A stretch of DNA of 64,000 bases from NCBI RefSeq assembly GCF_001896205.1, contig NZ_MPNU01000001.1, forward strand, positions 1,131,927 through 1,195,926. The letters run 5' to 3'. The stretch's first letter is position 1. Every line of letters begins with the position of its first letter. Both the position numbers and the translations under genes were made by a program. Source of the stretch: Edwardsiella piscicida (GTDB taxonomy: Bacteria; Pseudomonadota; Gammaproteobacteria; Enterobacterales; Enterobacteriaceae). Shown here one piece after another: positions 18,631-29,362 of this stretch. The notes beneath the pieces are model-generated. The model saw only the letters and a program-made list of their open reading frames with translations. It did no database searches and was not told the DNA's origin.

Positions 18631-19704
18631 ATGCGTGTGTCCGACTTTACCTTTGAACTGCCCGATGAACTGATTGCCCGCTATCCCCAGGAACAACGCA
18701 GCGGCTGTCGCCTGCTGTCGCTGGATGGTCCGACGGGCGCGCGGGAGCACGGGGTGTTCACGGATATCGTCGATAAGCTCAATCCGGGCGATCTGCTGGT
18801 GTTCAACAACACCCGGGTGATCCCGGCGCGTCTGTTTGGCCGTAAGGCCAGCGGTGGTAAGGTCGAGGTGCTGGTCGAGCGCGTTCTGGATCGCGCCCGG
18901 GTACTGGCGCACGTGCGGGCGTCCAAGGCACCCAAGCCGGGCGCCGAGCTGCTGCTGGGGGATAACGAGGATATTCGTGCCACCATGCTGGCCCGCCACG
19001 ATGCCCTGTTTGAGCTGGGGTTTGACGATCCGCGCGATGTGTTGGCCATCCTCAATGCGGCCGGCCATATGCCGCTGCCGCCCTATATCGATCGCCCGGA
19101 TGACGAGGCGGATCGCGAACTGTATCAGACCGTGTACAGCTCACGCCCCGGCGCCGTGGCGGCGCCGACCGCGGGTCTGCACTTCGATCAGCCGTTGCTG
19201 GACAGGCTGCGCGACAAAGGGATCGAGATGGCCTTTGTGACCCTGCACGTCGGCGCAGGCACCTTTCAGCCGGTGCGGGTTGAGAGCATTGAAGATCACA
19301 TCATGCACTCCGAATACGCGGAGGTCCCGCAGGAGGTGGTCGATGCGGTCCTGGCTTGTAAGGCGCGCGGCAATCGGGTGATCGCGGTCGGCACCACCTC
19401 CGTTCGTTCGCTGGAGAGCGCGGCGGCGGCCAGTAAGCAGGCGCTTATCGCGCCCTTCTTTGACGATACGCAAATCTTTATCTATCCGGGCTATCACTAT
19501 CAGGTGATTGATGCTCTGATTACCAACTTCCACCTGCCAGAGTCCACGCTGATCATGCTGGTCTCCGCGTTTGCCGGGTATCGCCATACGCTGGACGCCT
19601 ATTGCGACGCGGTGGCGCGGCAATACCGTTTCTTTAGCTACGGGGATGCCATGTATATTACCCGTAACCCGCAGGCTGAACAGGAGCAGGTGGTTTCAGC
19701 CTGA
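18631..19704 (+). CDS. queA: S-adenosylmethionine:tRNA ribosyltransferase-isomerase QueA
   Basis: Transfers and isomerises the ribosyl group of SAM onto preQ1-modified tRNA to form epoxyqueuosine at wobble position 34. The protein is 357 residues and starts [19 protein letters not shown] as in E. coli. Family landmarks include [16 protein letters not shown] and [11 protein letters not shown] and, near the C-terminus, [18 protein letters not shown]. It leads the queA-tgt-yajC-secDF run. A terminator-like hairpin lies between it and tgt, so tgt may rely on read-through or its own promoter. Confidence 0.97.
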   Translation: MRVSDFTFELPDELIARYPQEQRSGCRLLSLDGPTGAREHGVFTDIVDKLNPGDLLVFNNTRVIPARLFGRKASGGKVEVLVERVLDRARVLAHVRASKAPKPGAELLLGDNEDIRATMLARHDALFELGFDDPRDVLAILNAAGHMPLPPYIDRPDDEADRELYQTVYSSRPGAVAAPTAGLHFDQPLLDRLRDKGIEMAFVTLHVGAGTFQPVRVESIEDHIMHSEYAEVPQEVVDAVLACKARGNRVIAVGTTSVRSLESAAAASKQALIAPFFDDTQIFIYPGYHYQVIDALITNFHLPESTLIMLVSAFAGYRHTLDAYCDAVARQYRFFSYGDAMYITRNPQAEQEQVVSA

Positions 19705-19714
19705 TTTTTACGCG

Positions 19715-19744
19715 GCCCGCCGGCGCAAGCGGCGGGCTATTTTT
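19715..19744 (+). terminator. Hairpin with T-rich tail between queA and tgt
   Basis: The stem GCCCGCCG/CGGCGGGC with a seven-base loop is followed by TATTTTT. It would partly separate queA from the downstream tgt-yajC-secDF genes. Confidence 0.6.
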
Positions 19745-19850
19745 CGCCCGATTACGGCGGCTAACGCCGTCGGGGCCGGTTTCCCGCCGCGTCGGGTGCG
19801 CCGGTAGGGCATGACACCATCAGACTGTTTTTCTGATGACGGAGGTTTGA

Positions 19851-20990
<1,140 letters not shown>

Positions 20991-21130
20991 TCCCGCCGTC
21001 GTGCGGCGTTAAGGGCGGCAGCGTAGAAAGGTTAGGCCGGTTGGGAAATGGATCCCGACCGGTTTAATGCACTTACTGTGCTTTGGCAGTGTGTTGTTGC
21101 TATCTATAGTAATTAATGAGGGATATTTCG

Positions 21131-21463
21131 ATGAGTTTATTCATTTCTGACGCTGTTGCATCTGCAGGGGCTCCGGCGCAGGGCAGTCCGTACTCTCTGG
21201 TGATCATGCTGGTCGTATTCGGCCTGATTTTCTATTTTATGATCCTGCGCCCGCAGCAAAAACGTGCCAAGGAACATAAAAAACTGATGGACTCCATCAG
21301 CAAGGGTGATGAGGTGCTGACCAACGGTGGTCTGATTGGCCGCGTGGTTAAAGTGGCCGACACCGGCTATATCGCCATTGCGCTCAATGACACTACCGAA
21401 GTGATCATCAAACGCGACTTCGTGACCGCCGTCCTGCCGAAAGGTACGATGAAAGCGCTGTAA
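21131..21463 (+). CDS. yajC: Sec translocon accessory protein YajC
   Basis: Small inner-membrane subunit that associates with SecD-SecF at the SecYEG translocon. It has 110 residues, a single membrane helix (SLVIMLVVFGLIFYFMILRPQQKR) and a cytosolic KOW-like tail with KGDEVLTNGG. The ATG at 21131 is chosen over one 15 nt upstream because it yields the family N-terminus MS-L-FISDAVA. It precedes secD by 27 bp in an operon arrangement. Confidence 0.96.
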   Translation: MSLFISDAVASAGAPAQGSPYSLVIMLVVFGLIFYFMILRPQQKRAKEHKKLMDSISKGDEVLTNGGLIGRVVKVADTGYIAIALNDTTEVIIKRDFVTAVLPKGTMKAL

Positions 21464-21490
21464 TTTTCGATTTTCCCTAAGGGAACTGCC

Positions 21491-23347
21491 GTGTTAAACC
21501 GTTATCCTTTGTGGAAGTACATCATGCTGATCGTGGCGCTGGTCATCGGTCTGCTGTATGCGCTCCCTAACCTTTATGGCGAGGATCCGGCTGTTCAAAT
21601 CACTGGCGCGCGCGGTGTCGCCGCCAGTGAGTCAACACTGGTCCAAGTCCGTGATGTGCTTGAAAAACAGCATATCCCCAGCAAATCCATTGCGCTGGAA
21701 AATGGTGCCATTCTGGCACGCTTTACTGATACCGACATTCAGCTGCGGGCGCGCGAAGCGCTGGTCGATACGCTGGGTGATAAATATGTCGTCGCACTCA
21801 ACCTGGCACCCGCTACCCCGAAGTGGCTGGCGATGGTCGGCGCCGAGCCGATGAAGCTGGGTCTTGACCTGCGCGGCGGCGTGCATTTCCTGATGCAGGT
21901 GGACATGGATACTGCGCTGAGCAAGCTGCAGGAACAGACCATGGATACCCTGCGCAGCGATCTGCGCGACAAAGGCATTTCTTACTCTACCATTCGTAAG
22001 CTGCCCGATCCCGCCAGCGGAGGCGTGGAGATCAACTTCCGTGACGCCGCCGCCCGCGATGCGGCCAGCAATTACCTCTCTCCGCGCCACCGCGATCTGG
22101 TCTTCAGCAACGCCGGTGATACGACGCTGAAAGCGGTGATGACGGACGATCGCCTGCGTGAGGCCCGTGAGTATGCGGTGCAGCAGAACATCAACATTCT
22201 GCGTAACCGTGTGAACCAGCTGGGCGTTGCCGAGCCGCTGGTACAGCGCCAGGGCGCCGATCGTATCGTGGTTGAGCTGCCGGGTATCCAGGACACGGCG
22301 CGTGCCAAGGAGATTCTGGGTGCGACCGCGACGCTGGAGTTCCGTCTGGTCAACAGCAACGTGGATGCGCAGGCCGCCGCCAGCGGTCGCGTACCGGGTG
22401 ACTCTGAGGTCAAATATACCCGTGACGGCCGCCCGGTGGTGCTGTACAAGCGGGTGATCCTGACCGGTGACCACATCACTGACTCCACCTCCAGCCAGGA
22501 TGAGTTTAACCGTCCGCAGGTTAACATCTCCCTCGACAGCGCCGGCGGCAGCGCCATGTCCAACTTCACCAAGGACAATATCGGCAAGCCGATGGCGACC
22601 CTGTTTGTGGAATATAAGGACAGCGGCAAGAAAGACGCCAGCGGCAAGCCGATCCTGGAGAAACAGGAAGAGGTGATCAACGTGGCGACGATCCAGTCGC
22701 GCCTGGGTAACAGCTTCCGGATTACCGGCATTGATAACCCGGCTGAGGCCCGTCAGCTCTCTCTGCTGCTGCGCGCCGGTGCGCTGATTGCACCGATCCA
22801 GATCGTGGAAGAGCGGACTATCGGCCCAACCCTGGGGATGCAGAACATTGAGCAGGGGCTCGAAGCCTGCCTGTGGGGCCTGGTCGCCTCTATCATCTTC
22901 ATGGTGGTGTACTACAAGAAGTTCGGTCTGATCGCGACCACCGCGCTGTTGGCTAACCTGGTGATGATCGTCGGGATTATGTCGCTGCTGCCGGGGGCCA
23001 CGCTGACCATGCCGGGCATTGCGGGGATCGTGCTAACCCTTGCGGTAGCGGTTGACGCCAACGTACTGATAAACGAGCGTATCAAGGAGGAGCTGCGCAA
23101 CGGGCGAACCGTTCAGCAGGCGATCCATGAAGGCTATAAAGGCGCGTTTTCCAGTATTATCGATGCCAACGTGACCACGCTGATTACCGCAGTGATCCTG
23201 TACGCCGTGGGCACCGGCTCCATCAAGGGCTTTGCCATCACCACCGCTATCGGTGTGGCGACCTCGATGTTTACCGCCATTGTCGGTACCCGCGCCATTG
23301 TCAACCTGCTGTACGGCGGCAAGCGCATCAACAAGCTGTCTATCTAA
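21491..23347 (+). CDS. secD: Protein translocase subunit SecD
   Basis: Membrane subunit that uses the proton gradient to pull exported proteins through the Sec channel on the periplasmic side. The 618-residue length is close to E. coli SecD (615). It has one N-terminal helix, a large periplasmic domain with [13 protein letters not shown] (about 120-132), and five C-terminal helices with the proton-relay region [20 protein letters not shown]. The start is a GTG at 21491 supported by the conserved [11 protein letters not shown]-terminus and an AGGGA ribosome site. secF starts 11 bp after the stop codon. Confidence 0.97.
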   Translation: MLNRYPLWKYIMLIVALVIGLLYALPNLYGEDPAVQITGARGVAASESTLVQVRDVLEKQHIPSKSIALENGAILARFTDTDIQLRAREALVDTLGDKYVVALNLAPATPKWLAMVGAEPMKLGLDLRGGVHFLMQVDMDTALSKLQEQTMDTLRSDLRDKGISYSTIRKLPDPASGGVEINFRDAAARDAASNYLSPRHRDLVFSNAGDTTLKAVMTDDRLREAREYAVQQNINILRNRVNQLGVAEPLVQRQGADRIVVELPGIQDTARAKEILGATATLEFRLVNSNVDAQAAASGRVPGDSEVKYTRDGRPVVLYKRVILTGDHITDSTSSQDEFNRPQVNISLDSAGGSAMSNFTKDNIGKPMATLFVEYKDSGKKDASGKPILEKQEEVINVATIQSRLGNSFRITGIDNPAEARQLSLLLRAGALIAPIQIVEERTIGPTLGMQNIEQGLEACLWGLVASIIFMVVYYKKFGLIATTALLANLVMIVGIMSLLPGATLTMPGIAGIVLTLAVAVDANVLINERIKEELRNGRTVQQAIHEGYKGAFSSIIDANVTTLITAVILYAVGTGSIKGFAITTAIGVATSMFTAIVGTRAIVNLLYGGKRINKLSI

Positions 23348-23358
23348 GGGGTTAGGGA

Positions 23359-24327
23359 ATGGCACAAGATTATACCGTTGAACAACTTAACCATGGGCGT
23401 AAGGTCATTGACTTTATGCGCTGGGATTACGTTGCCTTCACGCTTTCCGGGCTGCTGCTGCTGGCTTCCTGTCTGGTGATGTACGTGAAGGGCTTCAACT
23501 GGGGCCTGGACTTCACCGGCGGGACGGTGATTGAGCTGACGGTGGAGAAAGCACCGGATCTCAATGCGATGCGTGCCGCTCTGGTGAAGTCAGGCTTTGA
23601 CGAGCCGGTGGTGCAGAACTTCGGCAGCAGCCGCGACATCATGATCCGCATGGCGCCGATTAGCGGCAACGCGGGTCAGGAGCTGGGTAACCGGGTCGTG
23701 GCGGTGGTCGAGCAGGTCATCGATGGCAATGCTTCCGTTAAGCGTATCGAGTTCGTCGGTCCGAGCGTGGGCAGCGATCTGGCACAGGCCGGCGGCATGG
23801 CGCTGCTGGTGGCGCTGATCAGTATCCTGATCTACGTCGGCTTTCGCTTCGAGTGGCGTCTGGCCCTCGGTGCGGTGCTGGCGCTGGCGCACGACGTGGT
23901 GATCACGCTCGGGGTGCTGTCGTTGTTCCACATCGAGATCGATCTGACCATCGTGGCATCGCTGATGTCGGTTATCGGCTACTCGCTCAACGACAGTATC
24001 GTGGTCTCTGACCGTATCCGCGAAAACTTCCGCAAGATCCGTCGCGGTACGCCTTATGAGATCGTGAACGTTTCGCTGACGCAGACCCTGAGCCGTACCA
24101 TCATGACCTCCGCTACCACGCTGGTGGTGGTGCTGTGTCTGTACGTCTTTGGCGGCGCGATGCTGAAAGGCTTCTCGCTGACCATGCTGATCGGGGTCTC
24201 CATCGGTACCGTGTCGTCTATCTATGTCGCCTCGGCACTGGCGCTGAAGCTGGGCATGAAGCGTGAGCACATGCTGCAGCAGAAAGTGGAGAAAGAGGGC
24301 GCCGATCAGCCTTCGCTGCTGCCATAA
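23359..24327 (+). CDS. secF: Protein translocase subunit SecF
   Basis: Partner of SecD in the SecDF-YajC complex. The 322-residue protein has six predicted membrane helices, the D1 signature [11 protein letters not shown] (about 49-59) and the relay region [22 protein letters not shown]. It ends the tgt-yajC-secD-secF run. An inverted repeat lies just after the stop codon and an intrinsic terminator further on. In E. coli the next genes are yajD-tsx-yajI; here an accessory cluster begins. Confidence 0.97.
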   Translation: MAQDYTVEQLNHGRKVIDFMRWDYVAFTLSGLLLLASCLVMYVKGFNWGLDFTGGTVIELTVEKAPDLNAMRAALVKSGFDEPVVQNFGSSRDIMIRMAPISGNAGQELGNRVVAVVEQVIDGNASVKRIEFVGPSVGSDLAQAGGMALLVALISILIYVGFRFEWRLALGAVLALAHDVVITLGVLSLFHIEIDLTIVASLMSVIGYSLNDSIVVSDRIRENFRKIRRGTPYEIVNVSLTQTLSRTIMTSATTLVVVLCLYVFGGAMLKGFSLTMLIGVSIGTVSSIYVASALALKLGMKREHMLQQKVEKEGADQPSLLP

Positions 24328-24368
24328 GCGATGCGTTGGCCGCTAAGGGCGGCCAACGCAGACGGAAC

Positions 24369-24404
24369 AATCCGCCATTACAGTCCGTAATGGCGGATTT
24401 TTTT
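24369..24404 (+). terminator. secF terminator overlapping the 3' end of the convergent regulator gene
   Basis: The stem AATCCGCCATTAC/GTAATGGCGGATT is followed by a T-run on the plus strand. The stop codon of the minus-strand sigma-54 activator (24378-24380) lies within the hairpin, so the terminator is partly coding sequence. Confidence 0.8.
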
Positions 24405-25770
24405 ATACAGCGTACTGCGAGAGATCCCCAGCGCCTGGGCGATGCGGGTCTTATTCGCGCGGTAGCGCTGCATCAGGGTCCATATTTGGCGCCGCTCCCA
24501 GGCGGCATAGCTGTCCGGCGACGTCGACTCCTCCTCCGGTTGGTCGAGCTCGGGCGGCAGATCGCCGCAGCGCAGGGTGGCGCCGTCGGTAAAGTTAATC
24601 CCCCGCTCGATGACGTTGCGTAGCTGACGAATATTCCCCGGCCAGCGGTAGGCGCACAGGCGGGCCATGGCCTCCGCCTCGATGGCGGTCACGCGGCTGC
24701 CCCCCAGCGAGGCGAGAAAAAAGTGGGCCAGCAGCGGGATATCCTGCGGTCGCTGGCGCAGCGGCGGCAGCACAATGGGAATGACGTTGAGTCGATAGTA
24801 GAGATCCTGGCGAAAGGTACGCTCGCGCACCATTTGCCGCAGATCGCGGTTGGTGGCGGTGATAATGCGCACATCGATGGGGATCCCCCGGGTATCGCCC
24901 AGACGTACCACCGTGCGCTCCTCCAGTACGCGCAGCAGGATCGCCTGGGCATCGAGCGGCAGCTCACCGATCTCATCCAGCAGCAGCGTCCCGCCGTGGG
25001 CGGCCTCAAATTGGCCGCTGGCGCCGCCGCGTCGGGCACCGGTAAAGGCGCCTTCGCGGTAGCCAAAGAGCTCGCTGCTGATCAGGCCGCTGGGGATGGC
25101 GCTGCAGTTGATGGCGATAAATGGACGGGCGGCGCGTGGGCTGTGGCGATGGATGGCGCGGGCGAACAGCTCTTTGCCGGTGCCGCTTTCGCCGCTTAGC
25201 ATGATGGAGCTGCTGCCGCCCGCAACGCGCAGCATGGTGCGCCAGGCGCGTAGAAAGGCCGGCGCTTGGCCGATCAGCCCATCCTGCCGCGCCGGCTCGC
25301 CTTGGTCGAGCGGAGGGGCGGGAAGGGCGACGGCGCCCGATGGGGAGAGACGGCGGCGAAAGTGGTGCATCATCAGTAAAAACACCGGCGAGTACAGGGA
25401 TGCGGGCAGCAGAACTAACAGAATATAGGCGCTCTCCCCCGTCGACGGCGTGTGAAGCCAGGCATAGCTGGCCTGATCCTGCAGATCGTGAGGGGGATGC
25501 TCCGCCGGGCTGAGCCAGGCCACCGGGTGCGCGGGCGTAATTTGGGCGGCGGCGCTCGCGGCGATCGCCTCCGCTTTGCCATACAGCGGGCGGAAAGTCG
25601 GCGCCCACCGTATGAAGCAGGCGTAAATCGGGGCGCATAATCGCGATGCCGGCGCCCAGGGCGTTCATCTGCGCCAGCCATTCGCACAGCAGGCTATCGG
25701 TCAGCAGCGGCGATAGCTCCGCCGCGTTTTTACAGGCGCTGAGGGCGCGGTCGGCGGCGGTATCAGGCAT
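24378..25770 (-). pseudogene. Sigma-54-dependent transcriptional activator split by a one-base frameshift
   Basis: The C-terminal frame (24378 to about 25590) carries a full AAA+ sigma-54 interaction domain: Walker A GESGTGKE, the sigma-54 contact loop GAFTGA, Walker B LLLDEIGE, then a Fis-type helix-turn-helix at the extreme C-terminus (IAQALGISRSTLYKKI). The N-terminal sensor begins in another frame at the ATG 25770, which has a GGAG ribosome site, and reads well to ...LLHTVGADFPP. Removing one G from the run at 25588-25590 joins the frames as ...GADFPPLYGKAEAIAAS... and gives about 463 residues. As written, the protein is broken. An internal GTG at 25523 could start a sensor-less AAA+ fragment. 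It probably regulates the sigma-54 promoters at 30.2-30.4 kb. Sequencing error cannot be excluded. Confidence 0.8.
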
Positions 25771-25923
25771 AGGGTCTGCTCCAGGAAAGTATCCTGGACA
25801 GCAGAGTAGCAAAGGCGTCGGGTGGAGCAGTAGCGCTTTTGGGTCGCTTTATGATCGCCGCCGCACAGCGGACGATCATAAATTTTATAATAAAATACAA
25901 TATGTTGAATATATACCAACGGT

Positions 25924-27132
25924 CTATTCAATCACGGGGATCCGCTGCCGCTTTTGCAGCCATAGCATACCGGCAATGCTGATCAGGGCGATAACGATGA
26001 TGGCGTAGTAGGCCTGGGCATAGGAGCCGGAGCGTTCGTAGGCCTGCGCCGCAATGCGCGGAAAAATCAGGCTGCCGCTTGCCGGTCCCAGCAGGTACAG
26101 AATGCCGTAGTTGACGCCCAGATGCTTACTGCCCCACAGCTCGGAGATCATGGCCGGATAGACGGCGTAGGAGCCGCCCCAGCATAGGGCGAAGGTGGCA
26201 CAGCCGCCCATAAAGAGCAGTCGGGTGTCGGCGCGCATCAGCGCCAGGGCGCCGAGGCAGTAGAGGGCAAAGATGGCGGCCTGACAGGCAAACCGGCCGA
26301 AGCGGTCAGAGAGCGCTCCCCAGAGCAGGCGTCCGGCCAGATTGAAAAAGGCGAAGACGGTGACCGTTGAGGCGGCATCGGCCACGTCCAGCCCTAGCTG
26401 ATTGACCGCAATAGCGACCGAGTGGCCTACCATCACCGCGCCGGAGCCGACGGCCAGGCTAAAGGTGGGGAACACCACGTAGAACGCCGGGTCACGCACC
26501 ATGCCCCGGGGGGGGATCTCGGGGCCGCCGAGGGGGGCTGGGGTATCCTCTCGTCGTCTCCCCGGCGGCTGATAGCCGGCGGGGGGCGCGGAGAGAAACA
26601 GCGCCAGCAGCACCATGGTCAGCAGGAAGATCAGGGCCGACAGCGCATAGAATGCGGTGGGGTGGCTCGGGTCGAAGTAGGCCATGGCGATCGGCTTCCA
26701 GAGGAAGGGCCCCAGCGACGCAAAGGCGACGATCGCACCGCCGGCCAGCCCCTTTTTATCCGGAAACCAGCGCACTACGTTGACCACGCAGTTGGTGTAG
26801 ATAAAGCCATCGGCAATTCCCGCCAGGATCCCCGCGGTGAGATACAGGTGCCACATTTGGGTGGCGAAGGAGGCCAGATACCAGGCCAGCGCCCACAGCG
26901 CGCAGCCCGCGCTGATGACGATACGCGGCCCGAATCTGTCCATCATGCGCCCGGCGAAGGGCGCCGTAAGGCCAATAAAGATCAGCAGAAGCGAATAGAC
27001 CAGCACGATCTGGGAGATGGTGGCGCCGGGGATATAGGCCAGCAGCGGCTGCTGGAACAGACTCCAGATATTGATATAGGACACTTGGCACAGAATAACC
27101 CCTGAGGCCAGTAAAATAAGCCAGCGTTGCAT
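25924..27132 (-). CDS. MFS transporter of the oxalate/formate antiporter (OFA) type
   Basis: This 402-residue inner-membrane carrier has about twelve hydrophobic helices. The loop between helices 2 and 3 has GRMMDRFGPR, and the OFA-like motif RWFPDKKGLAGG is at about 122-133. OFA carriers move small organic anions, often in exchange or with protons, but the substrate cannot be read from the sequence. It is the last gene of the minus-strand operon started at the 30188-30203 promoter, 37 bp after the second EthD gene, and is the obvious uptake or export component for the cluster. A 153-bp gap separates it from the activator gene. Confidence 0.8.
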   Translation of the reverse strand: MQRWLILLASGVILCQVSYINIWSLFQQPLLAYIPGATISQIVLVYSLLLIFIGLTAPFAGRMMDRFGPRIVISAGCALWALAWYLASFATQMWHLYLTAGILAGIADGFIYTNCVVNVVRWFPDKKGLAGGAIVAFASLGPFLWKPIAMAYFDPSHPTAFYALSALIFLLTMVLLALFLSAPPAGYQPPGRRREDTPAPLGGPEIPPRGMVRDPAFYVVFPTFSLAVGSGAVMVGHSVAIAVNQLGLDVADAASTVTVFAFFNLAGRLLWGALSDRFGRFACQAAIFALYCLGALALMRADTRLLFMGGCATFALCWGGSYAVYPAMISELWGSKHLGVNYGILYLLGPASGSLIFPRIAAQAYERSGSYAQAYYAIIVIALISIAGMLWLQKRQRIPVIE

Positions 27133-27169
27133 AGCACCTCCCTGTCAGTGTGTCATACGGTGAATCCGG

Positions 27170-27853
27170 TTAGGGAATGATCCGCTCCTGCTCTACGAGA
27201 TAGGTCGAGACGGCCTGCAGGAAGCTGTGGGCATGGCGCTGCGCCCGCTGTCCGGCTTCGGAAGCGAAATCGGCCTCCAGGGCCGCCAGATCGTCGAAGT
27301 AGAGTTCGACAATGCCGTCAATGGCGACCTCATCGTAGGCGCAGGGACGTCCTGCGACGCTGCGCCCCAGGATCAGGCTTTGCTGATAGCCCCGTACTCC
27401 CTGAAAACGACGGAGATAATCACCGTGGATATCCCACCACTCATGGCGGAACCGTTCGGGGGACATCTCCGGGCGCCGCTGAATAAAAGAGATGCGTTTG
27501 AGGCGTGGGGGAAGAGGGGCTGGCGTGGGGATGATGTTGTTCTTGAGCGTGATCAGGCGGATTGGCGGCTGGGCCGGATCGATCTCACCCATGAGGGATT
27601 GCCGTACCGGATCGTCGTAAGCCTGCATCAGCTGAAACAGATCATCGCACGCCATTTCTATAAAAAGATTGGCATCGACGGGACAGCGTGGAAAGTCGAC
27701 GCCGCGCTGCGCGGTGTCTATCACGCGATGGCGCACCAGACGACGTAGCGTCGGGTACGACGGCGCCGCGCTGGCCGGATCTTGTCCGGCAAGGGGACGC
27801 GTTTCGGGTGTTGACGGGGGGCTGCGCATGAGCAATTCCCAACTGGTGATCAT
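27170..27853 (-). CDS. EthD-domain protein with a divergent N-terminal repeat
   Basis: A 227-residue protein. The C-terminal half is a clear EthD domain (dimeric alpha-beta barrel fold): RLKRISFIQRRPEMSPERF, then HEWWDIHGDYLRRF and GVRGYQQSL. The N-terminal half resembles the first domain of the upstream paralogue from RR-x-x-x-x-RV-D onward but lacks its first strand and the F-x-HW-x-x-HAP segment, which an unrelated Pro-rich stretch replaces. Single EthD proteins are about 100 residues and include small accessory proteins of degradation pathways; catalysis is not established for most. The ATG overlaps the previous gene's stop by 4 nt (ATGA) and has a GGAGA ribosome site. Confidence 0.75.
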   Translation of the reverse strand: MITSWELLMRSPPSTPETRPLAGQDPASAAPSYPTLRRLVRHRVIDTAQRGVDFPRCPVDANLFIEMACDDLFQLMQAYDDPVRQSLMGEIDPAQPPIRLITLKNNIIPTPAPLPPRLKRISFIQRRPEMSPERFRHEWWDIHGDYLRRFQGVRGYQQSLILGRSVAGRPCAYDEVAIDGIVELYFDDLAALEADFASEAGQRAQRHAHSFLQAVSTYLVEQERIIP

Positions 27854-28566
27854 GTGGCGCTCTCCTGTGACGCGCTGCCTGCGATAGGCGCGGTTTCAAC
27901 GAGGAAGGTGGTCATGCTGGCAATAAAGGTCTGTCCGTGGGCGGCGATCTGTGCATAGGTCGGTGAGGCAAAGCTGGCTTCCAGACTGGCCAGATCGGCA
28001 AACCAGAGCTCAACAACGCCGTCATAGGGGTAGTCGTCATACGGCGCGGATACGCCATCCACCAGACGATCCAGAATAATGTTCTGGTTATAGCCGATGA
28101 CGCCGGGCATGCGTTTGACCATCTCGGCATGAGGGCCAAACCACGCGTTTTGAAACTGCTCTGCGCTTATCTCGGGTCGACGACGCAGGAAGGTGATGCG
28201 TTTAATCCCGGCGGCGGGGCTGGGTAAGGTGACGACTTCATGCTTGAGTAAGATCACCACGGGACATACCTGAGTAAACCGGGCCAGATCGGCCTGGGCA
28301 GCCTCCGCTTGCGAGGTTATTCCGCGCTGCATGGCGTGCAAATCGTCAAACCACAGTTCGGAAAAACCGTCGGCTTTTAGCGTTTCATGCTCATCGTGGG
28401 CGAATTGGATACCGTGTTGGCGGCAATCGACGACCCGGTTTTGCTGGTAGCGGCGGATCCCCGTCATGGCACAGACGATCGGGGCGTGTACCTCACGCCA
28501 GTGGTGAAGAAACTGTTCACGGCTGAGATCCTGCCGCCGCGAAACGATCCCCATGCGTGTAATCAT
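27850..28566 (-). CDS. Tandem EthD-domain protein
   Basis: A 238-residue cytosolic protein made of two EthD-like repeats. Repeat 1 (about 1-115) starts MITRMGIVSRRQDLSREQF with HHWREVHAPIV and RRYQQNRVVD. Repeat 2 (about 118-230) starts IKRITFLRRRPEISAEQF with WFGPHAEMVKRM and GVIGYNQNIILD. Each repeat keeps the strand-helix order and the His in the H-W/P-H-A segment. Tandem fusion would give one chain the barrel normally made by a homodimer. It sits between the SDR genes and its paralogue, translationally coupled to the latter. The ATG at 28566 follows GGAGA. Function is unknown; a role in binding or transforming a pathway intermediate is inferred. Confidence 0.8.
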   Translation of the reverse strand: MITRMGIVSRRQDLSREQFLHHWREVHAPIVCAMTGIRRYQQNRVVDCRQHGIQFAHDEHETLKADGFSELWFDDLHAMQRGITSQAEAAQADLARFTQVCPVVILLKHEVVTLPSPAAGIKRITFLRRRPEISAEQFQNAWFGPHAEMVKRMPGVIGYNQNIILDRLVDGVSAPYDDYPYDGVVELWFADLASLEASFASPTYAQIAAHGQTFIASMTTFLVETAPIAGSASQESAT

Positions 28567-28589
28567 GATGCGATCTCCATCGTTGAGGG

Positions 28590-29336
28590 TCAGTGGGTGG
28601 TATAGCCGCTGTCAACGATGTAGCTATCACCGTGGACATAGGCGGCGCGATCCGAGGCGAGAAACAGCATCACGGCGGTGATCTCCTCTGGATGGGCGAA
28701 GCGGCCAACGCTGTACTTTTGCAGCATGCGCTGGTACTTCTCGGGGTTGCTGCGCGTGGCTTCGGTCAGCGGCGTAATGGCGGATCCGGGACATACGGCG
28801 TTGACCCGAATGCCGTGGGGGGCCAGCTCCAGCGACATCAGGCGGGTCAGCTGTACAACGCCGGCTTTGCTGGGGCCATAGGCGGCGGAGTATGGCGTGG
28901 CGCGCAGAGCGCCTATCGACGCCGTGTTGACGATGGTGCCGCGGATCCCCAGGCGTATCATTTCGCGGGCCACCGCCTGCCCGACCCAAAAGCAGCCGTT
29001 CAGATTGATGTCGATAACCCTGCGCCACGCCGCCTCGGTGATCTCCATCAATGGGGTAAAAATGCCGATGCCGGCGTGGTTAAACAGAATATCGATGCGG
29101 CCAAAATGTGCGACCACGTCGCTGACCATGCGGATGACCGCGGCCCGATCGCTGACGTCGCAGGGGAAGGGAAAGGCGCGCTCGGGCAGGCTATCGCACA
29201 GCGCCTGCGTCGCCAGCGCATCGCTATCGGCGATGGCGATTCGGGCGCCTTCGTCTGCCAGGCGCCGAACCAGGTTTTCCCCCAGCCCGCTGGCGCCGCC
29301 GGTGACCAGCACAATCTTGTCGTTAAAGCGTGTCAT
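28590..29336 (-). CDS. Short-chain dehydrogenase/reductase (SDR), classical type
   Basis: A 248-residue NAD(P)-dependent oxidoreductase with a Rossmann fold. The cofactor motif TGGASGLG is at about 13-20, the Asp at the end of the second strand (AIADSD) favours NAD(H), and NHAG, the catalytic Ser of NTASIGA and YGPSK complete the active site. Classical SDRs interconvert secondary alcohols and ketones, including hydroxysteroids. The start at 29336 has a GGAG ribosome site and gives the standard N-terminus; an upstream in-frame extension overlaps the previous gene and is rejected. It is second in the operon, 26 bp after its paralogue's stop. Confidence 0.88.
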   Translation of the reverse strand: MTRFNDKIVLVTGGASGLGENLVRRLADEGARIAIADSDALATQALCDSLPERAFPFPCDVSDRAAVIRMVSDVVAHFGRIDILFNHAGIGIFTPLMEITEAAWRRVIDINLNGCFWVGQAVAREMIRLGIRGTIVNTASIGALRATPYSAAYGPSKAGVVQLTRLMSLELAPHGIRVNAVCPGSAITPLTEATRSNPEKYQRMLQKYSVGRFAHPEEITAVMLFLASDRAAYVHGDSYIVDSGYTTH

Positions 29337-29362
29337 GAGATGACTCTCCTCAGCGTAGGGGG

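Noticed and set aside
24331-24360. Inverted repeat immediately after secF (GCGTTGGCCGC/GCGGCCAACGC)
   Set aside because: A good stem but no T-run; the hairpin a few bases further on is the better terminator, so it was not listed separately.
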